Source: Bacteroidota bacterium (GTDB taxonomy: Bacteria; Bacteroidota; Kryptoniia; Kryptoniales; JAKASW01). Taken from it: a stretch of 12,596 nucleotides of DNA. A program made the translations under genes and the position numbers. A model generated the notes under the pieces. It was not told the origin of the DNA. It saw only the letters and a list, made by a program, of their open reading frames with translations, and searched no databases. Position 1 is the stretch's first letter; each line of letters begins with the position of its first letter. The stretch spans positions 1 to 12,596 of the forward strand of contig JAJYOS010000081.1 in NCBI GenBank assembly GCA_021796055.1, read 5' to 3'. Below, piece after piece: positions 1-6,096 of the stretch.

Positions 1-391
1 ACCACCTCCTTCTCACACTCGAATCACAGAATATCCGGGTGTATAACGAAGCCGATCCTATATTTGAATAGTTCCCCCTTAAGATTAGACTGACGCGGTG
101 TCGGCCGCAAAAAGAAAAGATCTAAACTGAGTGGATAAAGTGCTTGAGAAAACTGGATAATGTTCCTATCATTGTAGGGAAGTCAGCGCTCTTACTTCGG
201 GAAGCGACCGACGCGTCGATGGCAGCCCAATGGTTTTAGCAGGCGAAATCTTTCGGCTTATCTTTGCGTTGGATCCATAGAGCATGGTGGACGCGAACAT
301 TGCTGGCTCCGCGGTGAAGGAAGGAGTTCTTAAGGAAAAACGGACTGCCTCTAAGGTTGTCATGACAAAGGGAAGGGCTGCCTGGTAGCAA
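1..391. other. gene-poor leader region upstream of the anti-sigma gene
   Basis: I recognise no complete gene here. All three plus-strand frames are broken by stops (for example TAA 158-160, TGA 145-147, TAG 175-177, TAG 278-280, TAG 386-388). Short protein-like stretches remain. One runs from TTG 144 to TAG 237-239 (31 codons). Another runs from ATG 284 to TAG 386-388 (34 codons) and ends three bases before the GTG start of the next gene, in the same frame. An ECF sigma factor gene would be the expected neighbour of the downstream anti-sigma gene, but I see no sigma-factor motif in any frame. The left end carries a minus-strand ribosome binding site. The region may hold a decayed gene or only regulatory DNA for two divergent genes. 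Confidence 0.5.
4..11 (-). promoter_or_regulatory. strong Shine-Dalgarno site of a minus-strand gene off the left edge
   Basis: Read on the minus strand, positions 11 to 4 give AAGGAGGT, a near-perfect match to the anti-Shine-Dalgarno sequence. A start codon would lie a few bases beyond position 1, outside the window. This implies a gene transcribed leftward, divergent from the anti-sigma gene at 392. On the same strand a weak promoter-like pair can be read further right (TTCAAA, a 17-base spacer, then TATACA), but each box matches consensus at only about four of six positions. Confidence 0.6.
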
Positions 392-1804
392 GTGAAGCAC
401 GTCGACGAACATACGCTTGAACTTCTTGCGTTGCGCGCTCCCGAAGTGTTGGGCAAGGAAGCCGCGATTAGAAAACATCTAGCGAAATGTGCGGGCTGCA
501 GGACTACCCTAGAAGAGATAGAGGGCTTCTACAGAGATGTCGAACGTGATTATTCGCTGAGTGCCTCTGAGGTAAAGCCGAAACGAAGCACGGCACTCAC
601 GCGCCGAAAGGAGTTGGCTCCTTACTTCGACGCTATCGATTCGCAAGGGGCCGTCCTTGCAGAAGTGAAAGTCCCAAGTCTATGGAGACGAGCGCGTAAT
701 TACGGCTTCGGACATCCCGTCATTAGCTCGTCTTTCGCGGCAATACTGATTGTAGCGCTTGTCTTGTCGTTGAAAGCCATCACGGGAAACGCTGAGAACC
801 CTTCGTATTATTTCTATAATACTCTAACCAATCATCTCGAAATCTACGGCGGCGACAATAAGCTGTTGTGGTCTCTGCCAACTTACAACGTAGCTGGAGA
901 CAAGTACTTCGAAGACCGGTACGGTGTTCATAAAACCGTAATCGCAGACCTCTATGGTAATGGGAAGAAGGAGGTGGTGACGGTAGTCGCCCTTCGAGAC
1001 CACGTTTACCCTCAGCCGATCAGAGTCTTCGACAACAGAGGGAGGTTAGTGCGGTCGTTCACTTTCAAAGACAAGAAGATTGCTTTCAGAGGTCAGCAGT
1101 ACGATATACCGTTTCAACCGGATTATATCGCTCCGGTAAAGGCGCCTGACGGGAAAACCGATCTGATCGTCGGCGCTACAAATACCCGCTCCCCGTACAT
1201 TATCGCTAGGTTCGACAGTCGCCTGCGCATGATCGGCGAATTCTGGCACTACGGAGTCCTCAAAGTAAATAAGATAGACGTGTACCATGACGGAGTGCAG
1301 GAAATCGCCATAACGGGGTGGAACGATGTACACGACACGTCCACCGGAAGCTACAACTTAGTCGGCGTGTTGGATCCTTCTAGAATCACCGGAAAGAAAG
1401 AGTCGGTCAGGACTCGCGGGTTTGGGCTCCCCCCGTCCGATGCTGAACTGTACTACGTGAGACTTCCGAAATCGAGTATTGAATTAGCTCAGGCTTTAGG
1501 GGCCGACTCCAGGATACTTAGTGAAGATAGTGATAGCTTGCTTCAAGTCGAGGTGGAGCCGCTCGATTATCGTAATCCCGTAGGTTTCTGGGGCTTCGAT
1601 TTCATCTTTTCATTGGGCGACATGAAGGTGCATCAGGTCAAGTATTGGAGCACAACGCCCGAAACTTTCCAAGCTTTGAAAAAAGAAGGGAAGGTCAGCG
1701 GCACTTTTGGGGATCAGTATCTTGCAATGTTGAAATATGGGGTCAGGTATTGGAACGGAAATAAATGGGTGAAAGACGCGACAAAGATAAAGACCGGCGT
1801 GTGA
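392..1804 (+). CDS. membrane-anchored zinc-finger anti-sigma factor with FG-GAP/VCBS-like extracytoplasmic domain
   Basis: This is probably a transmembrane anti-sigma factor that holds an ECF sigma factor at the membrane. Residues 29-36 give H29-x3-C33-x2-C36, the zinc ligand pattern of the ZAS anti-sigma domain. A single hydrophobic segment lies at about 109-130. The remaining 340 residues should face outward. They contain calcium-loop-like propeller motifs: DLYGNGKKEVV at 186-196, DGKTDLIVG at 253-261, and YHDGVQEIAI at 298-307. The last 160 residues have no motif I can name. The start is GTG; an in-frame TAG at 386-388 rules out anything earlier, and a later start would endanger the zinc domain. 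The Shine-Dalgarno match is poor (GGAAGGG, 14 bases upstream). No sigma factor gene adjoins it in this window; one may lie elsewhere. The zinc motif and membrane topology are seen directly; the regulatory role is inferred from the family. Confidence 0.72.
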   Translation: MKHVDEHTLELLALRAPEVLGKEAAIRKHLAKCAGCRTTLEEIEGFYRDVERDYSLSASEVKPKRSTALTRRKELAPYFDAIDSQGAVLAEVKVPSLWRRARNYGFGHPVISSSFAAILIVALVLSLKAITGNAENPSYYFYNTLTNHLEIYGGDNKLLWSLPTYNVAGDKYFEDRYGVHKTVIADLYGNGKKEVVTVVALRDHVYPQPIRVFDNRGRLVRSFTFKDKKIAFRGQQYDIPFQPDYIAPVKAPDGKTDLIVGATNTRSPYIIARFDSRLRMIGEFWHYGVLKVNKIDVYHDGVQEIAITGWNDVHDTSTGSYNLVGVLDPSRITGKKESVRTRGFGLPPSDAELYYVRLPKSSIELAQALGADSRILSEDSDSLLQVEVEPLDYRNPVGFWGFDFIFSLGDMKVHQVKYWSTTPETFQALKKEGKVSGTFGDQYLAMLKYGVRYWNGNKWVKDATKIKTGV

Positions 1805-1870
1805 AGTTGAATGAGGCTGGAGACGGTGGTCGTGCGAGCGGTCGGCGCAAACTAAAGTAATCCTGGGTGT

Positions 1871-1930
1871 AAAGATAAGCTCCTTATTTTCGTGCGAGCT
1901 TGATTGGAAAGGAATTCGCGCCTTATCTTT
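1871..1930. repeat. imperfect inverted repeat in the convergent spacer, possible bidirectional terminator
   Basis: AAAGATAAG (1871-1879) and CTTATCTTT (1922-1930) are perfect 9-base complements. Nested inside, GTGCGA (1892-1897) can pair with TCGCGC (1916-1921, one G-U pair), directly adjoining the right outer arm, with a 12-base bulge on the left side. The structure lies between the ends of the converging anti-sigma and dus genes, where a bidirectional terminator would be expected. It has no good U-tract, the outer stem is AT-rich, and a 9-base match at this distance can occur by chance. Confidence 0.3.
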
Positions 1931-1965
1931 CGAACCCCAACTCTGTTTCAGGGGGAACTACCTGA

Positions 1966-2976
1966 TCAAGCGTCAGTGAGTGTCTCGGACGCCGTAGTGA
2001 CCTGGCTGGATGACCTGTCGACGAATTCGCGAATGGCGCCTCTCACTTCGTCGAGAGTTTCAAGTCGCACCAGAGTAGATCTAAGCGCGGATCCGTTCCT
2101 TATGCTGTGGAAGTATCCGTGGTAGTACTTCCTGAATTCCATCAACGCTCGCCTCTCACCCTTTAGTTTGATTTCCATCTCGAGGTGCCGCAGACACGTG
2201 TCCGCCCTTTCCTGAAGATTATACATCGAAGGGGAGGTGCCGTCTCTCATCAGAGACTTGATCTCCTTGAATATCCATGGGTTTGTAATAGCGCCTCTTG
2301 CGACCATGACGCCGTCGCATTTTGTTTCCTCGAACATGTCCAGCGCATCCTGTCCGGTGCGTACGTCGCCATTGCCGATGATCGGAAGCTCCGCTGTTTC
2401 TTTGACTCGTCGGATCCAATCCCAGTCTGCCTCGCCGTCATGATGCTGTGCCCTTGTTCGCGCGTGGATGGTCAGGGCCGAGAGCCCTTCGTCCGCGCAG
2501 ATCTTCGCGACCTCGGCGATTGTAATGGAGTTTGAATCCCAGCCGAGACGGGTTTTCAGAGTTACCGGCACTGAGACGGCGCTCTTTACGGCGTGTATTA
2601 TGGCGCGCATCTGGCCGAGATCCTTCAGAAGACCGGCGCCTGCCCCACGCTGTGCCACCTTAGGCACCCAGCAGCCGGCATTGATATCTATGAGATCCGG
2701 GCCGGCCTCCTCAGCCAGCTTCGCCGCTTGGGCCATCACAGCGGGATCGCCTCCGAATATCTGGATCCCGACGGGGCGCTCCTTGTCGCTTATCAGGAGC
2801 TTTTGTGCGCTCTTTCTCGCGGAGCGGATGAGTCCCTCGGAACTAATGAACTCGGTGTAAACTATATCGGCGCCGAACTCCTTACAAATCAGCCTGAATC
2901 CGAGGTCGGTGACATCCTCCATCGGCGCCAGGGCGACGGGATTTTCGAGTTCATATTTGCCGAATTTGATCTTCAT
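1966..2976 (-). CDS. dusB: tRNA-dihydrouridine synthase, DusB type
   Basis: This flavoenzyme reduces specific uridines of tRNA to dihydrouridine, using FMN and NADPH in the cytoplasm. The 336-residue length is usual for the family. Visible motifs in order are: the FMN-binding start APMEDVTD at 17-24; the active-site loop INAGCWVPKVA with C102 as the proton-donating cysteine; KTRLGW at 141-146; HARTRAQ at 171-177; IGNGDV at 200-205; and ARGAITNPWIF at 226-236. The residues after about 245 fit the C-terminal helical tRNA-binding domain. The tryptophan after the catalytic GC replaces the proline of enterobacterial enzymes and resembles FCB-group sequences as I remember them. The start is ATG with no clear Shine-Dalgarno. 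The gene follows ybbR and hisG on the same strand but is 216 bases from hisG, so co-transcription is uncertain. The DusB rather than other Dus assignment is moderately secure. Confidence 0.92.
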   Translation of the reverse strand: MKIKFGKYELENPVALAPMEDVTDLGFRLICKEFGADIVYTEFISSEGLIRSARKSAQKLLISDKERPVGIQIFGGDPAVMAQAAKLAEEAGPDLIDINAGCWVPKVAQRGAGAGLLKDLGQMRAIIHAVKSAVSVPVTLKTRLGWDSNSITIAEVAKICADEGLSALTIHARTRAQHHDGEADWDWIRRVKETAELPIIGNGDVRTGQDALDMFEETKCDGVMVARGAITNPWIFKEIKSLMRDGTSPSMYNLQERADTCLRHLEMEIKLKGERRALMEFRKYYHGYFHSIRNGSALRSTLVRLETLDEVRGAIREFVDRSSSQVTTASETLTDA

Positions 2977-3192
2977 ATATCAATATAAATCCGCTGATGG
3001 GGATGCCGCAAGCTGGTCGCTGCCACCCGTATTTGCTCCGATACCGCTCGTCACAGAGGTTTCTAAAGTTTGCGCCGGTTTTGACCGCGACGAGAAACGC
3101 GAGGAATGCGTAGGAGAATTATGATCTACCTCTGTATGGACAAATTGTCGAGACGCCATGAGAAAAAAGTGAGTCGAAGTTTCCGGACAAAG

Positions 3193-4074
3193 TTATGGTA
3201 CGATCTTATTCAGCGGATACTCGATGATCCCTTCCGCGCCGTTGCGCTTCAGCTCGGGCACAATGATTCTTACGACACGCTCATCGATTATTGTTTCGAT
3301 TGCTACCCACTCGTCGTCGTAAAGCGGCGAGACTGTTGGCCTTCTGAGCGCTGGTATGATTCCGATGATTTTCGGGAGGTCCGATTTCTTGATGTTCATC
3401 TTTAAACCGACCTTGCCCTCAGCCGCAATCGCGCCCTTCAAAAGGAGAGATATTGTCTCGATCTTTTCTTTCTTCCAGGAATCTTTGTAAGCCTCTTTGT
3501 TCGCGATGAACCTTGTCGAAGATTCAAGGACCGTGTCGATTATACGGAGGTGATTCGCGCGAAGAGAGCTCCCGGTCTCCGTTACTTCGACGATGGCGTC
3601 GGCCAGTTCGGGAACTTTGACTTCGGTCGCTCCCCACGAAAACTCGACTGACGCTTCGACACCGTGCTTCTTGAGGTATTGCTTCGTAATGTTGACGACT
3701 TCGGTGGATATTCTCTTCCCTTGCAGGTCTTTCACGGTTTTGAAAGGCGAGTCTTCCTGGACCGCGAGCACCCATCTGACGGGGCGCATGCTTTGCTTAG
3801 CGTAAACAAGTTCCGCCACTTCGGTAACGTCGCTATTCGTCTCGATTATCCAGTCTTTGCCAGTCAGGCCGGCGTCGAAAGTACCAAGCTCGACATATCT
3901 CGCCATCTCCTGGGCACGGACGAGCATAACCTTAAGCTCATTATCCTCCACACTCGGGAAGTAACTCCTGGATGATACCGATATGCTGTAACCTGCTTTT
4001 TGAAACAACGAAAAAGTAGATTCCTGCAGGCTTCCTTTGGGCAACCCGAGTTTCAGAATTTTATCATTGGACAT
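3193..4074 (-). CDS. hisG: ATP phosphoribosyltransferase, long form (HisG-L)
   Basis: This enzyme catalyses the first step of histidine synthesis, joining ATP and PRPP to form phosphoribosyl-ATP in the cytoplasm. Motifs: PKGSL at 12-16, GLTGKDW at 69-75, and the PRPP-binding loop EVTETGSSL at 163-171 followed by RANHLRIID. The 293-residue length and the segment from about 216 to 293 (with [20 protein letters not shown] inside it) show the C-terminal ACT/PII-like regulatory domain. It is therefore the long, histidine-inhibited form, which needs no HisZ partner. The start is ATG with a clear ribosome site, AGGAG, nine bases upstream. It lies 59 bases downstream of ybbR on the same strand and may be co-transcribed. 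No other his gene is in the window, so the rest of the pathway is encoded elsewhere or beyond the edges. Confidence 0.95.
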   Translation of the reverse strand: MSNDKILKLGLPKGSLQESTFSLFQKAGYSISVSSRSYFPSVEDNELKVMLVRAQEMARYVELGTFDAGLTGKDWIIETNSDVTEVAELVYAKQSMRPVRWVLAVQEDSPFKTVKDLQGKRISTEVVNITKQYLKKHGVEASVEFSWGATEVKVPELADAIVEVTETGSSLRANHLRIIDTVLESSTRFIANKEAYKDSWKKEKIETISLLLKGAIAAEGKVGLKMNIKKSDLPKIIGIIPALRRPTVSPLYDDEWVAIETIIDERVVRIIVPELKRNGAEGIIEYPLNKIVP

Positions 4075-4083
4075 CTAATACTG

Positions 4084-4088
4084 CTCCT
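4084..4088 (-). promoter_or_regulatory. ribosome binding site of hisG
   Basis: The minus strand reads AGGAG here, nine bases before the hisG ATG. It fixes the hisG start and shows that this genome uses Shine-Dalgarno pairing at least for some genes. Confidence 0.6.
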
Positions 4089-4133
4089 GATTCAATGCGT
4101 CTGTTAAAGTTTATGTATAAGAAATCTGTTTCG

Positions 4134-5048
4134 TCACTTTCGGATAATGCACTCGATGCTGTCCGGTGTGAGACTGATAACCTGCAACTGGGCCGGAGCC
4201 TCTACTGTCGGACGGAAGAAAACATTCCCCGACCTGTGGATCCGGCGGTAATTCACCGTAACTTTAAACGAATCCGCCGTCACGTTTGCCATTTCGTTTA
4301 TCCCTCCGCGCACTGTTATATCGACCGCGGGAGGCAGGAGAAGCACATTTGCTGAATCTGCGTTCCCCTCAATGCGTATAGGCACATCGTGGTAAGTATT
4401 GTCAGCGACCTGCTCCACATCTACTCTGACTCTTGCCTCTCGCGCTGCCACCTGGACTATCCCAGGTAGCGTGTCGGAAAGCGGGATCGTCGCGCTGATC
4501 GTGTTTATGACTCTCTTGAATTCCCGCGGCTGCGTCTCCCAAGTTTCTATTTCGCGGAGGAGCCTTCTCGCCCCGGTAATCGTCACTGAGTCAGGCGTCA
4601 CCCTCGGGGCGCCGACAACCATGAACCCCTCGCGCGGTTGAACGTCAACCCTCGCGAAAATTGGGACCTTCCTGGTAATTGTTGAGTCGAGGCTGACCAT
4701 TACCGAGTCCGGGTCTATATTGAGCACCTGCGCCGCGGATCCGATATCCATGGAGTAGCTGAGGTCGCGGCTTGTAAGGATTACTCTCTTCCTCGTAAGC
4801 GCCGAGGCGTCGAAGTTTACGCTCGCTGTCGTCGAAAGGTATGATGATGCCACCTGCCATCCCGTCCCTCGTATTCTCACCGAAACGTGCCGTGGGATAG
4901 GATTGGCCAGTGAAAGACCCGCAGGGATGTCGCTCACTTTGAACGGGATGCGCACCGTCACTGAATACTGATTGTTCATCGACACTGAAAGCCATACAAG
5001 TATCGAAAGAACTACCGAGGCGATTATCGCGTGTGATTTTTTCTCCAT
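4134..5048 (-). CDS. YbbR/CdaR-like domain protein, membrane-anchored
   Basis: A 304-residue protein with a short basic N-terminus, one hydrophobic helix at about 7-24, and an outward-facing beta-rich remainder. Three repeats of roughly 85-100 residues can be traced, at about 26-125, 128-212 and 219-303. Each ends in a similar strand: IDPDSVMVSLD at 111-121, VTPDSVTITGA at 150-160 and LTPDSIECIIR at 293-303. This layout fits YbbR-domain proteins. In Firmicutes the related CdaR regulates the diadenylate cyclase CdaA, and the two genes are usually adjacent. No cdaA is present here; the next genes are hisG downstream and the divergent purN upstream. A link to c-di-AMP is therefore only a family-based possibility. 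The start is ATG (MEKK), which leaves a proper signal-anchor. No Shine-Dalgarno is evident. Confidence 0.75.
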   Translation of the reverse strand: MEKKSHAIIASVVLSILVWLSVSMNNQYSVTVRIPFKVSDIPAGLSLANPIPRHVSVRIRGTGWQVASSYLSTTASVNFDASALTRKRVILTSRDLSYSMDIGSAAQVLNIDPDSVMVSLDSTITRKVPIFARVDVQPREGFMVVGAPRVTPDSVTITGARRLLREIETWETQPREFKRVINTISATIPLSDTLPGIVQVAAREARVRVDVEQVADNTYHDVPIRIEGNADSANVLLLPPAVDITVRGGINEMANVTADSFKVTVNYRRIHRSGNVFFRPTVEAPAQLQVISLTPDSIECIIRK

Positions 5049-5287
5049 TCAAATAATACGGGACAAGCTGTCCGTCTTTTCGCTTGATTGGGAACTAGTG
5101 ATGTATCGGTGAAGAACGGGTAGGCCGTTCGTTTTGAAAATATAGTTCGACAGGCGCGAAATTCCAATGGGATTGACCACATCGAGATCTCAATTTGACG
5201 AGAAGATAAAGTGTTTGTCGATCGTCAGCCTGCAAACCTATGTGGCGAATATGTCCTGCCTTTGCTTTTTGCCGATAAGTTAGTCCC

Positions 5288-5392
5288 ATGATTCCCAAGG
5301 TCGCATTCCTGAATCCAACTCCAGTTTATGGCGGAGACCAGCATGTAGTGCAGATTGCGTCCACACATTTTCTGTCAACCGATGTCTCGTAA
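5288..5392 (+). pseudogene. 34-codon ORF resembling the N-terminus of a GT4-type glycosyltransferase, possible remnant
   Basis: From ATG 5288 to TAA 5390-5392 the translation begins MIPKVAFLNPTPVYGGDQHV and continues VQIA. A hydrophobic strand followed by a proline-containing loop with GG and then a helix (xxGGxxxVxxxA) is typical of the first beta-strand, nucleotide-binding loop and first helix of GT-B fold glycosyltransferases. The reading stops after 34 residues, and I cannot follow the fold in another frame before purN begins. No Shine-Dalgarno is seen. It may be a decayed gene start, a real small peptide gene, or chance. The match is by eye and weak. Confidence 0.25.
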
Positions 5393-5427
5393 CTCCAATA
5401 AAATTGGTGATTTCACCAAGAAAACAA

Positions 5428-5456
5428 TTGCTATTTGTCCCCTCGAATCGTATTTT
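5428..5456 (+). promoter_or_regulatory. weak sigma-70-like promoter candidate for the purN operon
   Basis: TTGCTA (5428-5433) and TATTTT (5451-5456) are separated by exactly 17 bases, and each matches its consensus box at four of six positions. Transcription would start near 5463, immediately at the purN ATG (5464), giving a nearly leaderless message. That would fit the absence of a Shine-Dalgarno before purN. The evidence is thin: AT-rich pairs like this are common, and the true promoter could be further upstream. Confidence 0.2.
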
Positions 5457-5463
5457 TTCACGA

Positions 5464-6096
5464 ATGAAACTCGCGGTATTTGTGTCCGGAAAAGGCACAA
5501 ACCTTCTTAATATTATAAAGAAAAACAGGGATGGGTTTCTCCGCTCGGAAGTCGTATTAGTGATTTCTGATCGCGATTGTGAAGCCATTGAGAATTCTGA
5601 GCGCGAAGGAATCAGGACGAAGGTCGCTGACCCTCGGAACTTTGCGGATGAAATGGAATTTGGTAATGCGCTGGTTGAAGCGCTGAACAATTCGGAAGCG
5701 GATTTCATCGTGCTGGCAGGCTATCTCAAGAAGGTCCCGAACATTGTAGTAAAGAAGTTTGCTAACCGAATCATCAACGTACATCCGGCCCTTCTTCCTT
5801 CGTTTGGAGGAAAGGGAATGTACGGGATGAAGGTGCATCAGGCCGTTATCGATTACGGCTGCAAAGTCAGCGGCGCGACCGTGCACCTCGTCGACGCGGA
5901 ATATGATCACGGCCCGGTAGTATTGCAGAGATGCGTGCCGGTAAGCGAAGATGATTCGCCTGAAACTTTAGCTTCGAAGATTCACAAGCTCGAATACGAG
6001 CTCCTGCCCGAAGCGATAAAATTATTTGAAAACAACGAGATCAAGATGGAAGGGAGACGGGTAACCCTTTCAAGGAAGGTATCTAGCAAGACGTGA
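5464..6096 (+). CDS. purN: phosphoribosylglycinamide formyltransferase PurN
   Basis: This enzyme transfers a formyl group from 10-formyltetrahydrofolate to GAR in the third step of purine synthesis, in the cytoplasm. With the ATG at 5464 the protein has 210 residues, the normal length, and begins MKLAVFVSGKGTNL, the usual first strand and phosphate loop. Catalytic residues align with E. coli N106, H108 and D144 as N105 and H107 (in INVHPALLPSF) and D148 (in EYDHGP). FGGKGMYGMKVH at 114-125 is the version I associate with the FCB group. The frame is open upstream to a TTG at 5404, but those 20 extra residues precede the conserved first strand and are unlikely to be translated. Its last four bases overlap the purH GTG start, so the two are translationally coupled. 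Confidence 0.96.
   Translation: MKLAVFVSGKGTNLLNIIKKNRDGFLRSEVVLVISDRDCEAIENSEREGIRTKVADPRNFADEMEFGNALVEALNNSEADFIVLAGYLKKVPNIVVKKFANRIINVHPALLPSFGGKGMYGMKVHQAVIDYGCKVSGATVHLVDAEYDHGPVVLQRCVPVSEDDSPETLASKIHKLEYELLPEAIKLFENNEIKMEGRRVTLSRKVSSKT

Larger units (their letters stand above)
5049..5463. other. divergent intergenic region between ybbR and purN
   Basis: These 415 bases separate the leftward ybbR-hisG-dus genes from the rightward purN operon, so promoters for both should lie here. I see no tRNA, no recognisable purine riboswitch and no clear repeat. Features that can be named are a 34-codon ORF at 5288-5392 resembling a glycosyltransferase N-terminus, a weak promoter-like pair at 5428-5456 just before purN, and a small 5-bp hairpin (GGACA-AGC-TGTCC, near 5062-5074) close to the ybbR start. 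The region is long for such compact neighbours, which would fit loss of a gene. Confidence 0.5.

Noticed and set aside
59..66. TATATTTG at 59-66 (and TATCTTTG at 259-266), matching the Bacteroidota minus-7 box TAnnTTTG.
   Set aside because: Neither has a TTTG-type minus-33 box at the right distance, and a six-base fixed pattern recurs often by chance.
169..456. Minus-strand 95-residue ORF spanning the start of the anti-sigma gene.
   Set aside because: It overlaps the zinc-finger coding part in antisense, has no family motif, and is best explained as a shadow.
257..1930. CTTATCTTT occurs at 257-265 and 1922-1930, on both sides of the anti-sigma gene.
   Set aside because: The flanking sequence shows no further similarity; a nine-base direct repeat is not significant here.
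69..1960. 10-base inverted repeat GGGGGAACTA (minus strand 69-78, plus strand 1951-1960) flanking the anti-sigma gene, suggesting mobile element ends.
   Set aside because: The match does not extend beyond ten bases, there is no transposase or target duplication, and many 10-base pairs are expected by chance in a window of this size.
2980..3159. Minus-strand 59-residue ORF (ATG at 3157-3159) ending three bases before the dus start.
   Set aside because: The translation is serine/threonine-rich with no recognisable motif, there is no ribosome site, and the region looks like ordinary spacer. The tight spacing to dus alone is not enough to call a gene.
5062..5074. Hairpin GGACA-AGC-TGTCC followed by TCTTTT, like a terminator.
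   Set aside because: The stem is only five pairs, and no plus-strand gene ends before it; it lies at the start of ybbR on the other strand.
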